A DNA stretch of 12,111 nt from Pseudomonadota bacterium. Its GTDB lineage: Bacteria; Pseudomonadota; Gammaproteobacteria; Burkholderiales; Burkholderiaceae_C. The position numbers were made by a program, and so were the translations under genes. How positions within the stretch are numbered: position 1 is the stretch's first letter; each line of letters opens with the position of its first letter. The stretch is from NCBI GenBank assembly GCA_023442945.1, contig JAEZWW010000041.1, forward strand, positions 1 through 12,111. The letters are read 5' to 3'. The notes below the pieces were generated by a model, which saw nothing but the letters and a program-made list of their open reading frames with translations, made no database searches and was not told the origin of the DNA. Positions 1 to 6,141 of the stretch are shown here, piece by piece.

Positions 1-126
1 GAGCGTACGGCCTGGTTGCCCGCCTTCCTGAGTTACTACAACGCCCGAAGGCCCCACTCGGCCCTGGGCCACAAGCCTCCCGCTTCAAGACTCGGCGGGA
101 ACAACCTATTGCAACTCGACAGCTAG
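1..126 (+). CDS. IS481-family transposase, C-terminal fragment (cut by window edge)
   Basis: The first 41 codons are open in frame 1 and end at a TAG at 124-126. The translated tail contains YYNARRPHSALGHKPP followed by SRLGGNNLLQLDS, the typical end of the DDE integrase-core domain of IS481-type transposases (the related IS3 group has a similar NxxRPHxxLG tail). The catalytic Asp/Asp/Glu residues would lie upstream, outside the window, so whether the element is intact cannot be judged. The transposase would cut and join the ends of its own insertion sequence. I could not identify a terminal inverted repeat with confidence in the bases after the stop codon, so the right end of the element is undefined; it should lie between the stop and the neighbouring gene end at 257. 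The neighbour on the other side is transcribed towards it. Confidence 0.85.
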   Translation, partial: ERTAWLPAFLSYYNARRPHSALGHKPPASRLGGNNLLQLDS

Positions 127-160
127 CGGACGGGTTTTTTGAACGAAACAGGCCGTTTTG

Positions 161-186
161 CCCTAGAGCAATCTGCGCGAGCAGCT
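161..186 (-). repeat. Diverged copy of 26-bp intergenic repeat
   Basis: Read on the minus strand, this begins AGCTGCTCGCGCAG and ends CTAGGG. It matches the repeat at 7525-7550 at 21 of 26 positions (13 of the first 14). It lies in the non-coding stretch between the transposase stop and the end of the small membrane-protein gene. The sequence style resembles an intergenic element I remember as abundant in Comamonadaceae genomes; that assignment is from memory and unverified. Confidence 0.6.
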
Positions 187-256
187 ATTGAATTGAGAGT
201 GTCGAACGTGTGCCGCAGCGATGGGAGCGCGACGGTCTGCGCACCCGCCCGCACCC

Positions 257-424
257 TCACTTGGGCATGGCGCAGTGCCCGCTGCTGGTGGGCAAGCCCG
301 AGCCGGCGGCAATGATCGGCGGCTCCAGCCGCACGTTGATCGGGTCGGACGAGGCGACGTCCCAGGCGATGAAGCCGACCAAGGCGGCCCAGAAGAGCCA
401 GCGGCGGGTGGCGGTGCGGGTCAT
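257..424 (-). CDS. Small single-pass membrane protein, 55 aa, unknown function
   Basis: The gene starts at ATG 424-422, 13 nt after the stop codon of the upstream permease gene. An AAGGGG ribosome binding site lies seven bases before the ATG. The N-terminus is basic (MTRTATRR), followed by one hydrophobic stretch at about residues 9-21 (WLFWAALVGFIAW). A polar tail follows, rich in Pro, Gly and Ser, with a single Cys near the end. This looks like an N-in membrane anchor or uncleaved signal with the C-terminal tail outside. I recognise no domain. Tight spacing, a good ribosome binding site and shared direction argue that it is a real gene co-expressed with the permease, perhaps an accessory subunit; that role is inference. 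The larger open frame extending upstream to 565 overlaps the permease and is not the likely start. Confidence 0.65.
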   Translation of the reverse strand: MTRTATRRWLFWAALVGFIAWDVASSDPINVRLEPPIIAAGSGLPTSSGHCAMPK

Positions 425-437
425 GGCGTCGCCCCTT

Positions 438-1586
438 TCAAAACTGGAAGTGGCGGCGCACGCGCAGCCCGACCAGGGTGCCCAAAAAGGCCATCGGCAC
501 CCAGATCCAGCCGTGCAGGCTGCCGGTGCTGATGCCGCTGACCATGGCGCCCACGTTGCAGCCAAAGGCCAGGCGCGAGCTGTAACCCATCAGCAGCCCA
601 GCGATCAAGCCGACCAGCCATTGCTTGCCGGTCAGCGGGCGCGCGTTCTGCGGCCGCTTGGGCGCCACCCACAGCGCGCCGGCCAAAATGCCGATGTTGG
701 TGATGCTGGTGACGTCCAGCAGCAGCGTTTGCTGCAGGCGCTGGGCGTGGCCGGGGTCGCTCCAGAAGGCGTTGTGCGTCGGGTCGAACAGGCCCAGGGC
801 CGTTGCCGCCTTGGCCGCCCACAGGCCGAAGCCGTAGACCACGCCCCAGGGTTGGCCGGCAATGAAGAGATTGAGCGCGGCGAACAGCGCCAGCACCAGC
901 GCGCCCCAGAACCAGCGCCGCGGCACGCCGCGCAAGCCCTTGCCCGTCCACCAAGCGACGCCCACGCCCACCACCGCCAGTGCGAGCAGCGTGGCCCCCA
1001 GCGCCGGCCAAGCGCCCAGGCGGTCGACCAGACCGACCGGCTCCAGCGCGCCCAGGGCCAGCCAATCGTTCAGCTGTACCGAACCGAGGAAACTGCCGAT
1101 GGCGAACATCGGCAGGATAGCCATGTTCAGTGGCACGCCCAGGCCCGCCTTGTACAGCGTGCCGGATCCGCAGCCGTCGGCGATCTGCATGCACAGCCCG
1201 AACACGAAGGCGCCCACCAGCAGGCTGACCGACAGCGGCCCCAGCGCGGCGTGGGTTTCAGGGAAATGGCCGAGCATCGGCATGCTCAGTGTCGCCAGCA
1301 GTGCCAGCAAAACCAGTTGCCCGTACACGCCCGCCGGGTCGCGCTGCTCCACCAGCATGCGCCAGCCGGTCGTGAAGCCAAAGCGCGCCGCCGCCAGGCC
1401 CCAACCCAGGCCCACGCCGACCAACAAAAGGAGCGCCTGCCGCGCCGACACCGACCACAGCAGCCAGCCGAACAAGGCGGCGACGGTCAAGGCCAGGGGG
1501 GCGCGCAAGGCCCAGACGCTGGGGGCTGGCGCGGGGCCAATCGGGGCAGCATCGGCCGCGGAAAGAGGAGAGGTGAGCGTCGTCAT
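438..1586 (-). CDS. YeeE/YedE (TsuA-type) sulfur-compound permease
   Basis: This is an integral membrane protein of 382 aa with about ten hydrophobic segments. It belongs to the YeeE/YedE family, whose characterised member TsuA imports thiosulfate into the cytoplasm. Family signatures are CMQIADGCGSGTLYKAG (Cys132 and Cys139) and, near the C-terminus, RLAFGCNVGAMVSGI (Cys343) followed by STGSLHGWIW. In TsuA, conserved cysteines line the substrate path, so these three are the likely functional residues. I chose ATG 1586-1584 (MTTLTSPLS) because the frame upstream to 1688 is not membrane-like and covers inverted repeats; the ribosome binding site is weak. The downstream small membrane gene follows after 13 nt. 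The upstream gene encodes a secreted rhodanese, which fits uptake and handling of thiosulfate or sulfane sulfur. The exact substrate is inferred. Confidence 0.88.
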   Translation of the reverse strand: MTTLTSPLSAADAAPIGPAPAPSVWALRAPLALTVAALFGWLLWSVSARQALLLLVGVGLGWGLAAARFGFTTGWRMLVEQRDPAGVYGQLVLLALLATLSMPMLGHFPETHAALGPLSVSLLVGAFVFGLCMQIADGCGSGTLYKAGLGVPLNMAILPMFAIGSFLGSVQLNDWLALGALEPVGLVDRLGAWPALGATLLALAVVGVGVAWWTGKGLRGVPRRWFWGALVLALFAALNLFIAGQPWGVVYGFGLWAAKAATALGLFDPTHNAFWSDPGHAQRLQQTLLLDVTSITNIGILAGALWVAPKRPQNARPLTGKQWLVGLIAGLLMGYSSRLAFGCNVGAMVSGISTGSLHGWIWVPMAFLGTLVGLRVRRHFQF

Positions 1587-1665
1587 CGTTGGATTTCTTG
1601 TTGTGGGCGCTGGATGGTGATCAGGCAATTCGCTTGCTGCCGAGTGCCGCACCCCAGCAAACGCC

Positions 1666-1688
1666 GTGGCCGGACCTGCGCCGGCCAC
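1666..1688. other. GC-rich hairpin between rhodanese and permease genes
   Basis: This is a perfect 8-bp inverted repeat, GTGGCCGG and CCGGCCAC, around a 7-nt loop. In the minus-strand transcript it lies about 80 nt before the permease ATG and after a second hairpin at 1697-1723. No U-run follows on either strand, so a classical intrinsic terminator is unlikely. An RNA-stabilising or processing structure is possible. Confidence 0.5.
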
Positions 1689-1696
1689 TGGTGTTG

Positions 1697-1723
1697 TCCC
1701 TCCTCCCGAAGAGAGAGGAGGGA
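1697..1723. repeat. Hairpin-forming inverted repeat downstream of rhodanese
   Basis: The arms TCCCTCCTC and GAGGAGGGA form a 9-bp stem with a 9-nt loop. In the minus-strand transcript this is the first structure, about 50 nt after the rhodanese stop. It resembles the short CCCTC/GAGGG palindromes often scattered between genes in Burkholderiales. There is no U-run, so termination would be weak or partial. Confidence 0.5.
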
Positions 1724-1771
1724 AGGCGCCGCAGGCGACTCAGGGTGGTGCCTATTCCATCCAGGAGGTGT

Positions 1772-2737
1772 TCACTTGATATTCCGATTGACCCACGTCG
1801 TCAGCATCTGCCGCAGCGTCTCGGCGCGCGAGGGCTCGTTGACCATGGGCAGCGCCTGCGGCGCCTGGCTCCAGTCGATCACCGAGCCGGCGTACAGCTT
1901 CACGTTCGGCTCGCCCAGCAGTTCGGAGCGCACGAACCAGTCCGTCGCGCTCCAGTGCCCGGCGTTGCAGAAGGTGACGACGGTCTGCTCGGGCTTGGCG
2001 TGCGCCTTGTCGGCCTCGGCCTGCAGGCTGTCCTTGTCCATCAGCACGGCGCTGCCCAGCTCGAAGTACAGGTCGCTGTCCTGGTTGATGGCGCCGGGCA
2101 GCGTGCCCTTGGCGTGCGCCAGATCGACCTGCACGCGCCCCTGGTAGAACGGCGCCGGGCGCGAATCCACCAGCACCGCGCCAGGCTGGCCAAGCAGCGC
2201 GCGCACATCCTCGCGCGTGGCCAGCCACTGCGGGTTGAAGCGCGGCTGCCACTGGCTGCGCGGCGCCACCGTCGCCTGGTTGCTGACCGGCAGGCCCGCG
2301 CTGCGCCAGGCGTTCAGCCCGCCGTTCAGGATCGACAAGTCCTTGGCGCCCAGGCTTTTGAGCGTCCAGTACGCGCGCGCCGCGGTGGCGAAATCGCTGG
2401 AATCGGTGCCGGTGTAGACCAGCACGGTGCGCGTCTCGGGCGTCAAGCCCAGCGATTGCACCAGCGCCGTCAACTCGCGCTGGGAGGGCGGCAGCCCCGG
2501 GTTGGTCGCCGGCCCGCGCCAGCGCGTCAAGTAAGGCGCCGACACCGCGCCGGGCAGGTGCTGCATGGCGTAGGCATCGGCCTCGCGCACGTCGACGATG
2601 CGCACCGCGCCCTGCTGGGCCAGGGTTTGCAATTCGGTGGGGCCGATCAGCGGCGCGGCCCAGGCGGCGGGCCACGCCAACGCCGTCAGCGCCCAGGCTC
2701 CGAACAAACGTGAAAGATAGCCGCGCATCATCGCCAT
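1772..2737 (-). CDS. Secreted two-domain rhodanese (thiosulfate sulfurtransferase)
   Basis: The product is about 322 aa and moves sulfane sulfur from a donor such as thiosulfate to a thiophilic acceptor. An N-terminal signal sequence (basic MRGYLSRLF, then WALTALAWPAAWA) predicts export to the periplasm. Two rhodanese domains follow. The first keeps the fold motifs (RIVDVREADAY, LNGGLNAWRSAGLP), but its loop YTGTDSSD lacks the catalytic Cys and is presumably inactive. The second has LVDSRP and the active loop CNAGHWSATDWF, with Cys257 as the persulfide-forming residue. Three in-frame ATGs cluster at 2737, 2731 and 2728; none has a clear ribosome binding site, and I took the longest that gives a normal signal peptide. 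The track-length start at 2785 is unlikely. It is transcribed towards the YeeE-type permease, and the pair fits periplasmic thiosulfate handling plus import. Confidence 0.87.
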   Translation of the reverse strand: MAMMRGYLSRLFGAWALTALAWPAAWAAPLIGPTELQTLAQQGAVRIVDVREADAYAMQHLPGAVSAPYLTRWRGPATNPGLPPSQRELTALVQSLGLTPETRTVLVYTGTDSSDFATAARAYWTLKSLGAKDLSILNGGLNAWRSAGLPVSNQATVAPRSQWQPRFNPQWLATREDVRALLGQPGAVLVDSRPAPFYQGRVQVDLAHAKGTLPGAINQDSDLYFELGSAVLMDKDSLQAEADKAHAKPEQTVVTFCNAGHWSATDWFVRSELLGEPNVKLYAGSVIDWSQAPQALPMVNEPSRAETLRQMLTTWVNRNIK

Positions 2738-2834
2738 GAAGTCAAGCAAAACCCTGCATTGTCGTCGCGATGGGGTCGCCGCCAAATACAGTTTTGTCAG
2801 ATGCTTATACGTGGCTGGTTGCTATAAATTGTCT

Positions 2835-2860
2835 AGCTGCTTGCGCAGGTGGTTGTAAGG
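2835..2860 (+). repeat. 26-bp intergenic repeat, copy upstream of the dehydrogenase operon
   Basis: The sequence begins AGCTGCTTGCGCAGG and continues TGGTTGTAAGG. It is identical to 7525-7550 at 25 of 26 positions, in the same orientation. Both copies are preceded by GCTAT and an AT-rich patch, so the true unit is longer than the core given here. It lies in the region between the divergent rhodanese and dehydrogenase genes. Confidence 0.8.
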
Positions 2861-2949
2861 CTGATGTCGTGATTCGTTCAAATTCATCGCATGACATCCT
2901 GCGAACCGCGTCCTGAAAATCCGCTCGGCGCGTAGGTGTTGGCCGACAG

Positions 2950-2985
2950 GCGTGTCAGCCGCGGGCCGACACGCGCAGCGCGTGT
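2950..2985 (+). promoter_or_regulatory. Overlapping inverted repeats in the leader of the dehydrogenase operon
   Basis: Three segments are mutually complementary. GCGTGTC (2950-2956) pairs with GACACGC (2968-2974). ACACGCGC (2969-2976) is also the exact reverse complement of GCGCGTGT (2978-2985), with one base between them. The middle segment can pair with only one partner at a time in RNA. In DNA, the second pair forms a 17-bp operator-like palindrome. It lies about 160-190 bp before the small-subunit ATG. A regulatory role is inferred only from symmetry and position. Confidence 0.4.
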
Positions 2986-3142
2986 GCACGGACGGGTCGG
3001 GTGGTGGATGCTGCGGTGCAATGAAAGGCATGCATCTGCCCGCCCGTGGTCTCCTCAGTGCCGTTCCCGCGGTCATGGCAGAGGGGCGAATGGGCCAAGG
3101 ACGGCTCCTCGTCCGCGCAGCTTGCCTCTTGCCAGGATCACC

Positions 3143-3763
3143 ATGAAGTTCGAGCTCAATGGCCTCGCCGTCGACAGCGGCGCGGCCGCCGCCAACACCC
3201 CGCTGCTGTACGTCCTGCGCAACGACATGCGGCTCAACGGGCCGAAATTTGGCTGCGGCTTGGGTGAGTGCGGCGCCTGCGCGGTGCTGATCGACGGCAA
3301 GGTCGCGCGGTCGTGCTCGGTGCCGCTCAAGCTGGTGGCCGGCAAGCGCGTGACCACGCTGGAAGGGCTGTCCCCGCGCGCCACCCGCGACGCCCAGGCC
3401 CAGGCGCAACAGGCCTGGCAGGCGCAGGTGCCGCCCGCAGTCGGCGTCGCCATGGTTGCACCGCCGGCCGCTGGCGCGCCCGCCGCGGCGCCCGCGGCCC
3501 CGGCGCCGCCCGCGGCGCGGCCTCCCGGTCAGCAAGCCTTTGTGGAAGAGCAGGCCGCGCAGTGCGGCTACTGCGTCAACGGCATGGTCATGGCGCTCAC
3601 GGCGCTGTTTCTGGAGCGCCCCACGGCCAGCGACGAGGACATCCGCGTGGCCTTGTCGGGCCAGCTGTGCCGCTGCGGCACACACGTCGAAATCCTGCGC
3701 GCCGCCGCGCGTGCGCGCGAGCTGATCGCCCAGGGGCATTCCGCCCACCCGGGCCAGGCCTGA
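3143..3763 (+). CDS. (2Fe-2S) small subunit of periplasmic molybdenum hydroxylase (NicA/IorA-like)
   Basis: The product is 206 aa and relays electrons from the molybdenum centre to the cytochrome subunit through two 2Fe-2S clusters. The N-terminal ferredoxin-like domain has FGCGLGECGACAVLIDG plus Cys58 (cluster ligands Cys38, 43, 46, 58). The C-terminal helical domain has CGYCVNGMVM and LCRCGTH (Cys141, 144, 176, 178). Between them, residues about 88-130 form an Ala/Pro-rich stretch absent from ordinary members, which are about 150-165 aa. ATG 3143 is chosen because AGGA lies five bases upstream and the family N-terminus (KFELNG) starts there. There is no signal peptide; export probably occurs as a complex with the Tat-bearing large subunit, as is known for this group. 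The next gene starts 14 nt after its stop. Confidence 0.92.
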   Translation: MKFELNGLAVDSGAAAANTPLLYVLRNDMRLNGPKFGCGLGECGACAVLIDGKVARSCSVPLKLVAGKRVTTLEGLSPRATRDAQAQAQQAWQAQVPPAVGVAMVAPPAAGAPAAAPAAPAPPAARPPGQQAFVEEQAAQCGYCVNGMVMALTALFLERPTASDEDIRVALSGQLCRCGTHVEILRAAARARELIAQGHSAHPGQA

Positions 3764-3777
3764 GCAGGACGTCACCC

Positions 3778-6141
3778 ATGGCCTCGCTGATCCCCGCTTC
3801 TGCTTCCCAACACCTCGGCACCACGCGCCGCCAGTTGCTCAAGACCGGCGGCATGCTGCTGGTCGGCACCGTCGTCCTGCCGCCCTTGCGCGCCCAGGCG
3901 CCCGCAGCGGCAGCCTCCGCGCCGGCTTCGGCCCCCGCCGCTGCCGCCGCGCCGGGCGCGTACCCGGTGCCCAGCGACAAGCGCGTGGACAGCTTCATCG
4001 CCATCGGGGCGGACGGGTCCGTCGTCGCCTACAACGGCCACGTGGACCTGGGCACCGGCGTGCGCACCGCGCTGGGTCAGCTGGTTGCCGACGAACTGGA
4101 CGTAGCCTTCGACCGCCTGAGCATGGTGCTGGGCCACACCAACCGCACGCCCGACCAGGGACCGACGATCGCCAGCAACACCATCCAGGTCGCCGCCGTG
4201 CCCATGCGCCAGGCGGCCGCGCAGCTGCGCCAGTGGCTGCTGGCCCGCACGGCGCAGCAGCTGAACGTGCCGTTGGAGCGCCTGACGACCTCGCAAGGTT
4301 ACGTGCTGGTCGACGGCGGCGCCAGCCGGCACGCGTACGGCGAGCTGGTGCAAGGCCAGGACCTGCAGTTGCCCATCGACGAGCAGGTGGCGCTGCGCCC
4401 CGTGGCCGATCGCAAGTACATCGGCCAACCCGTGCCGCGCGTGGACATCCCGGCCAAGCTGCTGGGCGCGCTGACCTATGTGCACGACCTGCGCGTGCCC
4501 GGCATGCTGCACGCGCGCGTGGTGCGCCCGCCTTACACCGGCGCCGACGCGCCCGCGCCCCTGGGCGCCAGCCTGGTGTCGGTGGACGAAGCTTCGGTCA
4601 AGCAGGTGCCCGGCCTGGTTAAGGTGGTGGTGCAGGGCGACTTTGTGGCCGTGGTGGCCGAGCGCGAGGAGCAAGCCATCGCCGCGATGCGCCAGCTCAA
4701 GGTCAAGTGGAAAGACTGGGCGGGCCTGCCCGACCTGTCGCTGACCGGCTTGGGCAAGACCTTGCTGGCGCACCCCAAAAAAGCGCGCGAGCTGCGCGCC
4801 GACAGCGGCTGGGACGCGGCCCAGAAATCGCTGAAGACCACCGTGCAGCGCGACTACGTCTGGCCCTACCACGCGCACGGCTCCATCGGCCCGTCCTGCG
4901 CCGTGGCCGAGATGCGTGACGGCAAGCTGGTCGTCTGGTCGGGCTCGCAAAACCCGCACGATGTGCGCAAGGACATCGCCAAGCTGGTGGGCATGCCGGC
5001 CGACGACGTGCTGATCGTCCGCATGGAGGCCGCGGGCTGCTATGGCCGCAACTGCGCCGACGACGTGAGCGCCGACGCCGCCCTGCTGGCCAAGGTGGTG
5101 GGCAAGCCGGTGCGCGTGCAGCTGATGCGCGAGCAGGAGGCCGGGTGGGAGCCCAAGGGCACCGGCCAGCTGATCCAGGTCAAGGGCGGGTTGGACGCAC
5201 AAGGCGGCGTCGCGGCCTACGACTTCAGCACCTGTTACCCGTCCAACAACGCCGCCACGCTGGCCTTGGTGCTGACCGGCAAGGTGCCTGCCGCCACGCC
5301 GGCGCAGGAGATGGGCGACCGCACCGCCATCCCGCAGTACGAGTACCCGCACATGCACGTGGTGGCGCAGGACGCCGTGCCCATCGCGCGCGCCTCGTGG
5401 CTGCGCGGCGTGTCGGCGTTGCCCAACGTGTTCGCGCACGAATCCTGGATCGACGAATGTGCGCATCTGGCGGGCCAGGACCCGATCGCCTACCGGCTGC
5501 GCTACCTGAAGGACCCGCGCGCCATCGCGCTGATCGAGGCCGTCAAGCAGCGCTGCGGCTGGGTCGAAGGGCCGTCGCACCGCCAGCCCGCGCCGGCCGG
5601 CCAGCGCCTGTTGAAGGGGCGCGGCTTTGCCTACGCGCGCTACTTCCACAGCAAGTTCCCGGGCTACGGCGCGGCCTGGTGTGTGTGGGTGTGCGACCTG
5701 ACGGTCGACCGCCAGACCGGCGAGGTGAAGATCGACAAACTGTGGGTCGGCCACGACTGCGGCGCCATGGTCAACCCGGCTGGCGTGCGCCACCAGGTGC
5801 ACGGCAACGTGGTGCAGTCCTGCAGCCGCGTGCTCAAGGAATACGTAACCTTCGACGCCCGCGGCGTCACCTCGCTCGATTGGGGCACCTACCCCATCCT
5901 GCGCTTTGAAGAAGTCCCGCCGATCGACGTGCTGCTGCTCGACATGCCGGGCGAGCCGCCCAAGGGCGCGGGCGAATCGGCCTCGGTGCCCAGCGCCGCC
6001 GCGGTCGGCAATGCCTTGTTCGACGCCACCGGCGTGCGCCTGGTGGAAGTGCCGTTCACCCCCGCCCGGATCCTGGCGGCACTGAAAGCAGGCGCCGCTG
6101 CCCCCGCCCAAAGCCCCGCCAGCGAGGTGAAGCCATCATGA
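3778..6141 (+). CDS. Molybdopterin-binding large subunit, xanthine dehydrogenase family (NicB/IorB-like), Tat-exported
   Basis: This 787-aa catalytic subunit hydroxylates a substrate carbon using water at a molybdenum-pterin cofactor. A Tat signal (TTRRQLLKTGGMLLVG, residues 15-30) is followed by an Ala-rich spacer. Family motifs in order are GHVDLGTGVRTALGQ (about 87-101), YHAHGSIGPSCAVAEM (364-379), GCYGRNCADDVSADAALLAK (420-439), QLMREQEAGWEPKGTGQ (448-464) and PPKGAGESASVPSA (727-740). Glu733 is the expected catalytic base. The GCYGxNxADD form and the ADAALLA stretch are closest to nicotinate-dehydrogenase-like proteins, but unlike NicB there is no fused cytochrome domain. The start has AGGA eight bases upstream. 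Its stop overlaps the cytochrome start by ATGA, indicating translational coupling. Substrate unknown: an aldehyde or N-heterocyclic aromatic compound is likely. No cofactor-maturation gene (XdhC/MocA type) is in the window. Confidence 0.92.
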   Translation: MASLIPASASQHLGTTRRQLLKTGGMLLVGTVVLPPLRAQAPAAAASAPASAPAAAAAPGAYPVPSDKRVDSFIAIGADGSVVAYNGHVDLGTGVRTALGQLVADELDVAFDRLSMVLGHTNRTPDQGPTIASNTIQVAAVPMRQAAAQLRQWLLARTAQQLNVPLERLTTSQGYVLVDGGASRHAYGELVQGQDLQLPIDEQVALRPVADRKYIGQPVPRVDIPAKLLGALTYVHDLRVPGMLHARVVRPPYTGADAPAPLGASLVSVDEASVKQVPGLVKVVVQGDFVAVVAEREEQAIAAMRQLKVKWKDWAGLPDLSLTGLGKTLLAHPKKARELRADSGWDAAQKSLKTTVQRDYVWPYHAHGSIGPSCAVAEMRDGKLVVWSGSQNPHDVRKDIAKLVGMPADDVLIVRMEAAGCYGRNCADDVSADAALLAKVVGKPVRVQLMREQEAGWEPKGTGQLIQVKGGLDAQGGVAAYDFSTCYPSNNAATLALVLTGKVPAATPAQEMGDRTAIPQYEYPHMHVVAQDAVPIARASWLRGVSALPNVFAHESWIDECAHLAGQDPIAYRLRYLKDPRAIALIEAVKQRCGWVEGPSHRQPAPAGQRLLKGRGFAYARYFHSKFPGYGAAWCVWVCDLTVDRQTGEVKIDKLWVGHDCGAMVNPAGVRHQVHGNVVQSCSRVLKEYVTFDARGVTSLDWGTYPILRFEEVPPIDVLLLDMPGEPPKGAGESASVPSAAAVGNALFDATGVRLVEVPFTPARILAALKAGAAAPAQSPASEVKPS

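Larger units (their letters stand above)
2738..3142. other. Divergent intergenic region between rhodanese and dehydrogenase operon
   Basis: This stretch of about 405 bp has no convincing gene. It holds a 26-bp repeat (2835-2860), overlapping inverted repeats (2950-2985), and an imperfect inverted repeat pairing ACGGGTCGGG (2992-3001) with CCCGCCCGT (3039-3047). It should contain the promoters of both flanking units. AT-rich candidates lie at 2794-2828 (TTGTCA, TTATAC, TATAAA), but no pair has normal -35/-10 spacing, so I do not call a promoter. An open frame beginning at 2936 runs into the small-subunit gene but has no family resemblance upstream of 3143. Confidence 0.6.

Noticed and set aside
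143..154. A 12-bp sequence (ACGAAACAGGCC) shared with the minus strand at 10611-10600
   Set aside because: A 12-bp match is expected by chance in a window of this size, and the flanks do not align.
210..2147. A 645-codon plus-strand frame across the permease and rhodanese genes
   Set aside because: It is antisense to two genes with clear family motifs, and its translation is low-complexity Gln/Arg/His-rich.
2794..2828. Promoter-like hexamers TTGTCA and TATAAA upstream of the dehydrogenase operon
   Set aside because: The gap between them is 23 bp, too long for a normal sigma-70 promoter, and TATAAA belongs to the AT patch preceding the repeat.
2936..3142. N-terminal extension of the 2Fe-2S subunit to 2936
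   Set aside because: The extra 69 residues show no family resemblance and span inverted repeats, while the ATG at 3143 has a well-placed AGGA and matches the family N-terminus.
3772..6111. A 779-codon open frame antisense to the molybdopterin subunit, and other long antisense frames (for example 5889-7454 and 9164-10714)
   Set aside because: They mirror well-supported genes, are rich in His/Ala/Gly/Arg/Gln, and show no domain; long antisense frames are expected at this GC content.
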